Origin: Chitinophagaceae bacterium
Lineage (GTDB): Bacteria > Bacteroidota > Bacteroidia > Chitinophagales > Chitinophagaceae
Direction of reading: 5' to 3'
Length of the DNA: 5,456 bases
Assembly: GCA_019454915.1 (NCBI GenBank)
Contig: JACFNM010000283.1
Span: 1 to 5,456, forward strand
The notes beneath the pieces are model-generated. The model made no database searches. It saw only the letters and a program-made list of their open reading frames with translations, and had not been told where the DNA came from. Of this stretch, positions 1-4,860 are shown in pieces. Position numbers and translations under genes: made by a program. The first letter of the stretch is position 1. Each line of letters opens with the position of its first letter.

Positions 1-500
1 CGAAATACCTGCTCATTCCCGGTGCGCTGCTTTTCGGTGGCGGGTATCAGGTTGTACTTTTGCTCCAACGCCCTGCAAGCATCCATTGAGCGCAGCTTCT
101 CAAACGTATCAGGTATTTTTACACCGTAACGGTCAACGTTGATAGATACAATATGAATATGGGTGCGCTCAATATCGGTATGCTTAAAGACGATATACGG
201 CTGTTCGCCGTAGCCCATGCGCTCCATATAGTCTTTGGCAATCTTCCTAAAGTTTTCATCTGTTACCTTATCGCCGGGGTCGGGATTGAGCGATATATGC
301 AATACGGGCTTTTCTGTTCTTTTATTTGCTATAAGGTAAGGTTCAAAAGAACGGTATAACTGTGCTACCGTATGGCTGCCGTCTGGTGTTTCTATAATCT
401 TTTGGGTGTCTAAAACCTGCCCGTTTTCCTTATCCACTTTAAGCTGGTTATAAGAAAGTGCGCCTGTCATGTTAGCCCCATGACCAATTTTCGCTATCAT
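1..500 (-). CDS. mobB: MobB relaxase (mobilization nuclease), N-terminal part, truncated by window edge
   Basis: Relaxase of the mobilization nuclease family (PF03432-like, MOBP-type), which nicks oriT and stays covalently bound to the transferred strand. The open frame starts with ATG at 498-500 and runs off the left edge, giving 166 complete residues without a stop. The start MIAKIGHGANMTGAL is typical of Bacteroidota MobB. The histidine triad that binds the catalytic metal is visible as H107-T-D-I-E-R-T-H114-I-H116-I-V, and the strand before it (KPVLHISLNPDPGD, about 64-77) also fits the family. The likely catalytic tyrosine is one of the N-terminal ones, such as Y17, but I cannot assign it. 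The start overlaps the mobA stop by four bases (ATGA, 497-500), so the two genes are probably translationally coupled. The family call is secure; the symbol follows Bacteroidota usage. Confidence 0.93.
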   Translation of the reverse strand, partial: MIAKIGHGANMTGALSYNQLKVDKENGQVLDTQKIIETPDGSHTVAQLYRSFEPYLIANKRTEKPVLHISLNPDPGDKVTDENFRKIAKDYMERMGYGEQPYIVFKHTDIERTHIHIVSINVDRYGVKIPDTFEKLRSMDACRALEQKYNLIPATEKQRTGNEQVF

Positions 501-940
501 TCTCCACCGCTTTTGCCCAGGTGTTTGGCTTCAAACTCCTTTGTCAATTCCACAATATCACGGCATAATTTCGCCAACGCTGCCGTTTGTTTTTCCAGCT
601 TAAGGAGATAGGCGGCGGCTTTCTTCTCCGAAAAATTGCGGTATAATATCTTCACCACCTGATTATAGTTTACGCCAACTGCCCTGAACTGACCGAAAAG
701 AGCAGTTAGCCGGGTGTAATAATCCATTGCAGCCATATCCACTTTTACGCTTTTAACCGGCTTGCTAAACAATAAGGAGGTAACAAACTGCGCTTTGTTA
801 TCTGCTCCCGATGCTTCAAAAAGCGAAAGGAATTTGGCGTTTTCCTCGTCTGTAAGCCGGAAAACATAACGGTGGATGCTTGGGTTTGCTTTAGGGTTGC
901 GTCCACCCTTGTTCCGTTTCTTTTGCTGCTGTTCACTCAT
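497..940 (-). CDS. mobA: MobA/MobC-family relaxosome accessory protein
   Basis: Small mobilization protein of 147 residues that in related elements binds oriT DNA and helps the relaxase. The N-terminus is very basic (QQQKKRNKGGRNPKANP), followed by a strand-helix stretch (HRYVFRLTDEENAKFLSLFEASG) that looks like a ribbon-helix-helix DNA-binding fold. The C-terminal half holds the conserved MobC-type segment GVNYNQVVKILYRN and then long, charged, probably coiled-coil helices (EKKAAAYLLKLEKQTAALAKL). I chose ATG at 938-940; a TTG at 944-946 is in frame but less likely, and no Shine-Dalgarno sequence is seen, as is common in Bacteroidota. It is directly upstream of mobB and overlaps it by four bases. 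The hairpin-rich region beginning about 23 nt upstream is the likely DNA target. In Bacteroidota ICEs the gene is called mobA, although the domain is MobC-like. Confidence 0.88.
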   Translation of the reverse strand: MSEQQQKKRNKGGRNPKANPSIHRYVFRLTDEENAKFLSLFEASGADNKAQFVTSLLFSKPVKSVKVDMAAMDYYTRLTALFGQFRAVGVNYNQVVKILYRNFSEKKAAAYLLKLEKQTAALAKLCRDIVELTKEFEAKHLGKSGGE

Positions 941-962
941 CACCAATCCATTTTAATTCAAT

Positions 963-988
963 AAAACCCCGACTTCGGAGGGTGTTTT
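963..988. repeat. Hairpin 1 of the mobA-upstream array
   Basis: AAAACCCC (963-970) pairs with GGG (980-982) and GTTTT (984-988), with T983 bulged, around a 9-nt loop. The T-run at 985-989 makes it weakly terminator-like on the plus strand. It is the hairpin nearest the mobA start. Confidence 0.6.
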
Positions 989-996
989 TAAAGCCC

Positions 997-1027
997 CCTG
1001 CAAGGGCAAGTTCCTGCCGCTTGCAGG
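997..1027. repeat. Hairpin 2: 12-bp stem with one bulged base
   Basis: CCTGCAAG (997-1004) pairs perfectly with CTTGCAGG (1020-1027). The stem continues with GGCA (1005-1008) pairing TGCC (1015-1018), leaving only G1019 bulged and a 6-nt loop. An alternative fold is possible: CCTGCC (1013-1018) can pair with GGCAGG (1026-1031). The two folds exclude each other. There is no T-run on either side, so this is not a typical intrinsic terminator. Confidence 0.75.
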
Positions 1028-1031
1028 CAGG

Positions 1032-1069
1032 GTTTTGAGGCACGGAATGCGTTCCGAGTGCCTCAAAAC
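1032..1069. repeat. Hairpin 3: 12-bp perfect outer stem with inner 4-bp stem
   Basis: GTTTTGAGGCAC (1032-1043) pairs without mismatch with GTGCCTCAAAAC (1058-1069). After a two-base bulge (1056-1057) GGAA (1044-1047) pairs with TTCC (1052-1055) around a 4-nt loop. It is the longest perfect stem in the array and a good candidate for the main relaxosome binding repeat. Confidence 0.8.
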
Positions 1070-1078
1070 ACAACTTGC

Positions 1079-1117
1079 TCTGTTCGGGTGAACAGAAAAT
1101 CCCGCTTGGGCGGGATT
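1079..1117. repeat. Hairpins 4 and 5, back to back
   Basis: TCTGTTC (1079-1085) pairs with GAACAGA (1090-1096) around loop GGGT. One base later AATCCCGC (1098-1105) pairs with GCGGGATT (1110-1117) around loop TTGG. Both stems are perfect, with 7 and 8 bp. Confidence 0.75.
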
Positions 1118-1128
1118 AGATATAGCAG

Positions 1129-1150
1129 AAAAAAACGGCTTTAAGCCGTT
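1129..1150 (-). terminator. Terminator-like hairpin with U-run, minus strand
   Basis: Read on the minus strand, AACGGCT pairs with AGCCGTT (1134-1140 with 1144-1150) around a 3-nt loop and is followed by seven T residues (A1129-A1135 on the plus strand). That is the form of an intrinsic terminator. No gene ends here on the minus strand; instead mobA begins about 190 nt downstream. It could stop stray transcription coming from the tra side, attenuate the mob operon, or simply be the last oriT repeat. Confidence 0.55.
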
Positions 1151-1354
1151 CCACCTGTTGCCTGTATCATGTAATGATTTTTCCATTCACCTTTTATATG
1201 AGAGCCGTTACAAAATAAGCGCAGCTTTCCCAAAGCATTGCAGTGTAGCACACTGCCAAAGACTGCCACCGAACGCCAAAGCAGGACAGCATCAGGAAAG
1301 CAGGTATCTATCTGCATTCCTTTGTACTGGCATCCCGCATTAACTGAATAGGTA

Positions 1355-1572
1355 TGTATGTACAAACGTGGCGGCATAGCTACGGAAATATGCAGGCAGG
1401 TCAGTAGCGATGTATGGAGTTAGGCAGGCGTGTATAAAATGATATGAGCAGCCTTGTATGTAAACAGATAAAAATGTACGGCTGCATTTTCACGCATACA
1501 GCTATATACAGTTACAGCCATCAAACAGGATGTATGCTTTTATAGGAATGCCTGCATACAAAAGCCTGTATA
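1355..1572. repeat. Cluster of TGTATG/CATACA hexamers upstream of traA
   Basis: Exact TGTATG occurs at 1355, 1411, 1455 and 1531, and its complement CATACA at 1495 and 1555. One-base variants TGTATA/TATACA lie at 1431, 1505 and 1567, and TGTACG at 1475. Many steps between neighbouring copies are 20-24 nt, about two helical turns. By simple arithmetic at equal base frequencies about 0.1 exact copies would be expected on both strands over this length. The cluster stops before traA. Such iterated sites are typical of operators and centromere-like partition sites; the role here is inferred. Confidence 0.6.
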
Positions 1573-1577
1573 TAAAA

Positions 1578-1609
1578 ATGTGCAGATGCGCTTTTGCATC
1601 ACTGCACAT
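1578..1609. repeat. Bulged hairpin upstream of traA
   Basis: ATGTGCAG (1578-1585) pairs perfectly with CTGCACAT (1602-1609). ATGC (1586-1589) then pairs with GCAT (1596-1599) around a 6-nt loop, with C1600-A1601 bulged on the 3' side. There is no T-run, so it is not an intrinsic terminator. It lies 62 nt before the traA start, between the hexamer cluster and the gene, and may be a protein-binding site or part of the traA leader. Confidence 0.7.
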
Positions 1610-1617
1610 ACTTAGGT

Positions 1618-1673
1618 AAACAGCTATAAGGGTACAGCGATATATAAATACATGAACAATTAAAAACAGCTAT
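1618..1673 (+). repeat. 10-bp direct repeat AAACAGCTAT, second copy at the traA start
   Basis: AAACAGCTAT occurs at 1618-1627 and again at 1664-1673, where it overlaps the traA start codon (ATG 1672-1674). The 8-bp core ACAGCTAT occurs a third time at 1498-1505. A repeat placed over a start codon and 46 nt upstream would suit autoregulation of traA, but chance cannot be excluded for so short a repeat. Confidence 0.4.
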
Positions 1674-2445
1674 GCAGATGGACACAAAGAAACAACCATT
1701 GTTTATTGCCTTTTCCTCCCAAAAAGGAGGTGTAGGTAAAAGCACCTTTACCACGCTTGTTGCCAGTCTTCTTCATTATCGGCTCGGATATAATGTTGCG
1801 GTCTTCGACTGCGATTTTCCGCAGCACAGCTTAATGCAGATGAGGGCAAGGGATAAGAGCAGCATCATGGGCAATGAGGTGTACAAGAAAATAGCTCATA
1901 AACAATTTACGAGCATCAACAAAAAAGCCTACCCGGTTATGCAACACCGGGCAGACGCTGTGCTGGATGCTGTGGGGCAATTCCTGCAATCTTCTCCCGT
2001 TGCGGTGGATGTGGTTTTCTTTGACCTGCCGGGAACTGTCAATTCCGCAGGGATATTGAAAACGCTGGCGGGTATGCACCACATCTTTACACCCATCATT
2101 GCAGACCGTGTGGTTATGGAAAGCACGTTGATTTTTACGCAGGTATTGAACGATGTTATCCGCAGGCATGGGGCAACGGCTATCCAAAGCATTAACCTGT
2201 TCTGGAACCAGGTGGACGGCAGAGAGAAATCGGGGCTGTACGGCATCTATGAAGATTTAATCAGCAGCCTGGGCATTCACCTGATGCGCACCAGCATTAC
2301 GGATAGCAAGCGTTTCCGCAAAGAGGGGGAAGCCGATGCCAAAACCATTTTCCGCTCCACCTTGCTGCCTGCCGATGAACGGCTGATGAAAGCCTGCCGG
2401 CTGGACTTGTTTATGGAAGAATTTTTAAGGATCGTGAAATTGTAA
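1672..2445 (+). CDS. traA: TraA, ParA/MinD-family ATPase
   Basis: A 257-residue ParA-type P-loop ATPase. The deviant Walker A motif is KGGVGKST at residues 18-25, with the signature lysine K18. The A' region is VAVFDCDFPQ (42-51) and the Walker B strand is VVFFDLPGT with D118. The motif begins close to the N-terminus and no helix-turn-helix domain precedes it, as in type Ib partition ATPases. ParA proteins dimerise with ATP and bind DNA non-specifically. Bacteroidota conjugative transposons carry this gene as traA, first of the tra genes; its exact role in transfer is not firmly established. The start is ATG 1672; an in-frame ATG at 1678 is an alternative. traB follows after 6 nt. The hexamer cluster and hairpin upstream may be its operator or partner site. 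Confidence 0.92.
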   Translation: MQMDTKKQPLFIAFSSQKGGVGKSTFTTLVASLLHYRLGYNVAVFDCDFPQHSLMQMRARDKSSIMGNEVYKKIAHKQFTSINKKAYPVMQHRADAVLDAVGQFLQSSPVAVDVVFFDLPGTVNSAGILKTLAGMHHIFTPIIADRVVMESTLIFTQVLNDVIRRHGATAIQSINLFWNQVDGREKSGLYGIYEDLISSLGIHLMRTSITDSKRFRKEGEADAKTIFRSTLLPADERLMKACRLDLFMEEFLRIVKL

Positions 2446-2451
2446 AGCTGT

Positions 2452-2862
2452 ATGGAAAACGAACAAAAAAAGAAAAGTAAGCCGGGGGAGATAGACGAAG
2501 AATTTTTGATGAATATTATCGCCGATGGCGTAAAAAAGGACGGCTTGGATGTACCGCCTGAACCGCTCCAAAAACCGGAGCCGGAAAAGCCAGTAAGCAA
2601 GGAACGGAGCCGTTCTAAAAAAGCGAATGAAGCGGATTATGAAAAGCTGTTTTTCAAAAGAGCGGAAACCAACGCCCGTAACGGAAAATCGGTGTACATA
2701 CGCCCCGATTTTCACGAACGGCTATCCCGCATTGTACAGGTCATTGGCGAAGACAAGATAACGATATACGCCTACCTCGATAACCTGCTGGAATACCACT
2801 TTCAGGAATTTGGCGAAGACATCACCAAAAGTTTCAATGAAAAGTACAAACCCATTTTATAA
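2452..2862 (+). CDS. traB: TraB, DUF3408-like small DNA-binding protein
   Basis: A 136-residue protein that resembles the DUF3408 family found next to ParA in Bacteroidota conjugative transposons. Residues 1-60 are charged and rich in K, E and P and probably disordered. The C-terminal part carries the conserved segment: a helix DYEKLFFKRAE (62-72), then KSVYIRPDFHERLSRIVQVIGEDKI (79-103), a strand followed by a helix, and a second helix YAYLDNLLEYHFQEFG (106-121). That strand-helix-helix order fits a ribbon-helix-helix fold, which binds DNA as a dimer. It starts 6 nt after traA and ends 8 nt before traD, so the three are surely cotranscribed. I infer that it is the DNA-binding partner of TraA; the symbol is by position and family resemblance. 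Confidence 0.8.
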   Translation: MENEQKKKSKPGEIDEEFLMNIIADGVKKDGLDVPPEPLQKPEPEKPVSKERSRSKKANEADYEKLFFKRAETNARNGKSVYIRPDFHERLSRIVQVIGEDKITIYAYLDNLLEYHFQEFGEDITKSFNEKYKPIL

Positions 2863-2870
2863 GCATCGCT

Positions 2871-3506
2871 ATGGAAATAATGATTGTTATCTGTTTGCTT
2901 ATTGTTATTATCCTTTTGCTGAAAGACAAGCTGGTTATCTATAAGCCAGTGCGCAGGCAGCAAAAGCAGGAAAACAAAATAATGCCCGACCTGCCGGATA
3001 TTATGGGGCAGACTAAACCAGTGGAACGCCACACACTGCTAATGAATGCCTCCAAACGCCAAATAAATAAAAGCGACAATACACCTGATAATTTTGAAGC
3101 ACAAACCAAAGAAACAGGTTTTGACAGGGAAATTCCGCAGGAAGAATTGAATGAAGTTTTCGGGAGTGTACCCGATTTGGAAGACGAGGAAGAAGAATGG
3201 AACGGATATGGGGATGAGAGCGGCGACAATGGGTTTGCTACGGGGGTTACCTTTGATGAACTAAGTACCGTTGGGGCATTGTTACAGCAAGATGTGCTGG
3301 AACCTGTCTTGCAGCAAAAAGCGGCAAATATAGTTCAGCGCATACAGGGAACCGAATTGTTCAGTTTGCTCGAAAACTCAATGGAGGGGGCTTCACGAAG
3401 GATAGCAGCGTTGTTGGATAAGAGCCTCTCCGCCGGAACGGATTTCAGTTCTTCCACTATGCGGAAAAATGATTTGGACAGGTTTGATATAGGGGAGTTT
3501 GTGTGA
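2871..3506 (+). CDS. traD: TraD-like conjugal transfer protein, membrane-anchored
   Basis: A 211-residue protein at the position and with the layout of the Bacteroidota protein annotated as conjugal transfer protein TraD (possibly DUF4122; I am not sure of the number). It is unrelated to the F-plasmid TraD coupling protein. An N-terminal hydrophobic helix (IMIVICLLIVIILLL, 3-17) is followed by a basic stretch (KPVRRQQKQ), which predicts a single anchor with the rest cytoplasmic. The middle is hydrophilic, with a strongly acidic run at 102-119 (DLEDEEEEW...). The C-terminal third (127-211) looks helical and ends in DRFDIGEFV. There is no enzyme motif. It is the last gene of the traA-traB-traD operon and is followed by a strong terminator. 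Function unknown; it could tether the TraA/TraB complex to the membrane, but that is only a guess. Confidence 0.75.
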   Translation: MEIMIVICLLIVIILLLKDKLVIYKPVRRQQKQENKIMPDLPDIMGQTKPVERHTLLMNASKRQINKSDNTPDNFEAQTKETGFDREIPQEELNEVFGSVPDLEDEEEEWNGYGDESGDNGFATGVTFDELSTVGALLQQDVLEPVLQQKAANIVQRIQGTELFSLLENSMEGASRRIAALLDKSLSAGTDFSSSTMRKNDLDRFDIGEFV

Positions 3507-3612
3507 TTGAAGGCCCTGGTAGTAGCATATAAAATGAATTAAATTTTCTTATTTCCCCATTCGGCTATATGTTACTTTCCTATTTAGTCATTTTCAGGCA
3601 ATACTAATGCGT

Positions 3613-3645
3613 AAAAAAGGCAGCACAGATACGCTGCCTTTTTTT
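3613..3645. terminator. Bidirectional intrinsic terminator
   Basis: AAAAAAGGCAGC (3613-3624) pairs with GCTGCCTTTTTT (3633-3644) around an 8-nt loop and is followed by T3645. The GC core has T-runs on both strands, so it can end the traA-B-D transcript on the plus strand and the lipoprotein transcript on the minus strand. The two genes converge here, which fits a shared terminator. Confidence 0.9.
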
Positions 3646-3738
3646 AATATAAATTTGATAACAGGTAAACAGGTTATGTCTCTTCATTTTTTGAAGATTA
3701 CTGTACTGTTTTGCCGATGAAGACAAAACAAAAGCCTT

Positions 3739-3762
3739 GCGTAACATACCAGGTATTTACGC
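3739..3762. repeat. 24-nt near-perfect palindrome downstream of the lipoprotein gene
   Basis: GCGTAA (3739-3744) pairs with TTACGC (3757-3762) and ATACC (3746-3750) mirrors GGTAT (3752-3756) around A3751, with only C3745 unpaired. It starts 20 nt after the lipoprotein stop in that gene's direction and is followed on the minus strand by T-rich sequence (GCTTTTGTTTTG). It may be a first, imperfect terminator for that gene, or a protein-binding or recombination site. Confidence 0.6.
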
Positions 3763-3782
3763 TCAAAAAAAATCAGCGTTAA

Positions 3783-4304
3783 CTATTGAAACCTTGCATA
3801 AAATTTCCCGTTGGTCAGGTGTTTCTTTGGGGGTGCGCTGGTAACATTTTGATAGATGTCGGCACTAAAAGTTCCCTTCACATATTCTGAAGTTACTTCT
3901 GTCAGGGTGCAAGTGAAATGTTCTTCAACATTCGTTACTGCAGATGAGCTCCAAAGGAATTGTGGATCCATACTGGTAACATTGGCAGCATAAGTAACTG
4001 CATTTGCAGTACTCATACTGCCATTCTCGGCAACTATTTCATAGGTCTGTCCGGAAGCCCAATTGCCGTCACTTGAATAAAGCAAAATGGAAAGGCTTTC
4101 TGAGCCGGTCACACCGGAAATGGATAACGAATAGAAAATACTCAGATCATTTTTAGATGCGAAAACCGTTTGGAACTTTTTGGTTGTTCCGTCGAAGTCA
4201 ACACTTATTTCAGCCGTATTGTTTTGTGTCTGTTTTTCCTTTTTGCATGAAATGCTTCCAAATACAATAAGCAGCGCAAGGGTTAGGGTAGGGTAGTGTT
4301 TCAT
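3783..4304 (-). CDS. Small predicted lipoprotein, probable cargo gene
   Basis: A 173-residue protein on the strand opposite to the tra genes. It has a signal peptide (MKHYPTLTLALLIVFGSISC) ending in a cysteine at residue 20 as the likely lipidation site, followed by CKKEKQTQNN. The lipobox (SIS-C) is somewhat atypical but acceptable for Bacteroidota. The mature part is rich in S, T and V and looks like a beta-sandwich of alternating strands, ending in a conserved-looking KGTFSADI ... LTNGKFYARF pattern that reminds me of small Bacteroidota lipoproteins such as DUF6252; this resemblance is tentative. There is no enzyme motif. It is alone between traD and traE and ends towards the shared terminator. 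It could be a surface protein of the ICE (for example affecting mating or exclusion) or unrelated cargo. Confidence 0.82.
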   Translation of the reverse strand: MKHYPTLTLALLIVFGSISCKKEKQTQNNTAEISVDFDGTTKKFQTVFASKNDLSIFYSLSISGVTGSESLSILLYSSDGNWASGQTYEIVAENGSMSTANAVTYAANVTSMDPQFLWSSSAVTNVEEHFTCTLTEVTSEYVKGTFSADIYQNVTSAPPKKHLTNGKFYARFQ

Positions 4305-4364
4305 AAAATAAGTTTAATTCTTAACGGAAAGATTTCCTTCTTATTGCCATTCAACTTATTTTAT
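4303..4364. repeat. 12-bp inverted repeat across the lipoprotein start codon
   Basis: ATAAAATAAGTT (4303-4314) is the exact reverse complement of AACTTATTTTAT (4353-4364), with a 38-nt spacer. The first arm includes two bases of the lipoprotein start codon and its ribosome-binding region, so the mRNA could fold the start into a stem. The arms are almost all A/T, so the pairing is weak and chance is possible. Confidence 0.45.
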
Positions 4365-4542
4365 AAGATTGTGGTTTGATAGATTAATGCAATAAAATGT
4401 ATTGATATAAGAAGAACTTTTACCATTTGCAGCCAAATAATTCCACTCAAAGCCACTTCATTATAACGCCTTCCATACTTCGGCACTTTTGTTCTCAATC
4501 CTGCTCTAAGCGGGAAATGAATAACAAAAAATATTTCGGGCA
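4305..4542. other. 238-nt divergent intergenic region between lipoprotein gene and traE
   Basis: This region must carry promoters for the lipoprotein gene (leftward) and, because a terminator follows traD, very likely a separate promoter for traE-F-G (rightward). It is visibly AT-rich in its left half. I see no clear TTTG / TAnnTTTG promoter and no gene; the one open frame across it is antisense and without recognisable content. Confidence 0.55.
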
Positions 4543-4848
4543 ATGGAAAAACAAAGAAAAAAATTACTGTTGATGGTCACAGGTACGCTATCAGCATTCG
4601 GTGTATTTGCACAGGGAAACGGAGGCGCCGGTATTACAGAAGCTACAAACATGGTAACCTCCTATTTCGACCCCGCCACCAAATTAATCTATGCGATTGG
4701 GGCTGTGGTCGGCTTAATCGGGGGTGTGAAAGTTTACAACAAATTCAGCAGTGGCGACCCGGACACGAGCAAAACGGCGGCATCGTGGTTTGGTGCGTGT
4801 ATCTTCTTAATTGTTGCCGCTACCATTCTTCGTTCATTCTTCCTGTAA
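4543..4848 (+). CDS. traE: TraE, DUF4134 pilin-like membrane protein
   Basis: A 101-residue protein of the DUF4134/TraE family, thought to be the VirB2/TrbC-like pilin subunit of Bacteroidota conjugation systems. The basic start MEKQRKKLLLMV and hydrophobic core lead to a likely signal peptidase site at FA-QGNGG (after residue 23). The mature part has two hydrophobic helices, LIYAIGAVVGLIGGVKVY (about 48-65) and WFGACIFLIVAATILRSFFL (82-101), linked by a polar loop containing SSGDPDTSKTA. The size and two-helix hairpin are those of VirB2 pilins. It is the first gene of the channel operon here, and traF follows after 12 nt. The previous tra gene lies 1 kb upstream behind a terminator, so expression probably starts from its own promoter. 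Confidence 0.9.
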   Translation: MEKQRKKLLLMVTGTLSAFGVFAQGNGGAGITEATNMVTSYFDPATKLIYAIGAVVGLIGGVKVYNKFSSGDPDTSKTAASWFGACIFLIVAATILRSFFL

Positions 4849-4860
4849 ATCCAATGCCCT

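Larger units (their letters stand above)
963..1150. other. Candidate origin of transfer (oriT): array of six hairpins upstream of mobA
   Basis: Six inverted repeats follow one another almost without gaps: 963-988, 997-1027, 1032-1069, 1079-1096, 1098-1117 and 1134-1150. oriT sites lie close to relaxase and accessory genes and carry inverted repeats that relaxosome proteins bind. This region sits directly upstream of mobA-mobB and is the most structured DNA in the window. The hairpins are seen directly; the oriT role is inferred from position and family knowledge. I cannot name the nic site. The same region could instead be a structured leader controlling mobA expression. Confidence 0.55.
941..1671. 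other. 731-nt non-coding divergent region between mobA and traA (candidate oriT plus repeat cluster)
   Basis: This region separates the leftward mob genes from the rightward tra genes and so must hold promoters for both. The open frames in it (60-80 codons) overlap each other, cross the hairpins and encode nothing recognisable, so I treat it as non-coding. The left part (963-1150) is a run of hairpins. The middle (1151-1350) has only a short hairpin at 1240-1256 and three CCAAAG repeats (1230, 1256, 1276). The right part (1351-1671) is rich in TGTATG-type hexamers and ends in a bulged hairpin. I found no convincing Bacteroidota promoter (TTTG / TAnnTTTG) facing either gene. Confidence 0.8.

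Noticed and set aside
153..359. Plus-strand open frame of 68 codons
   Set aside because: It is antisense to the mobB relaxase, whose histidine triad is clear on the other strand in the same region.
944..946. TTG start giving a mobA protein two residues longer
   Set aside because: An ATG two codons downstream gives the more usual start, and nothing in the sequence favours TTG.
963..1150. CRISPR array or integron attC array as explanation for the repeated hairpins
   Set aside because: The stems differ in sequence, there are no constant repeats with unique spacers, and there is no cas gene or integrase in the window.
953..1186. Minus-strand open frame of 77 codons upstream of mobA
   Set aside because: It runs across the six-hairpin array; its translation reflects the inverted repeats and shows no protein-like features.
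1141..1377. Minus-strand open frame of 78 codons and an overlapping plus-strand frame at 1158-1343 in the mobA-traA gap
   Set aside because: They overlap each other on opposite strands, their translations contain no recognisable motif or family pattern, and they lie among repeats with no operon context.
1831..2246. Two long minus-strand open frames of 105 and 118 codons
   Set aside because: They are antisense to traA, whose Walker motifs identify the real reading frame.
3507..4542. Insertion sequence or transposon around the lipoprotein gene
   Set aside because: No transposase and no terminal inverted repeats or target duplications could be found at the edges of the block by eye.
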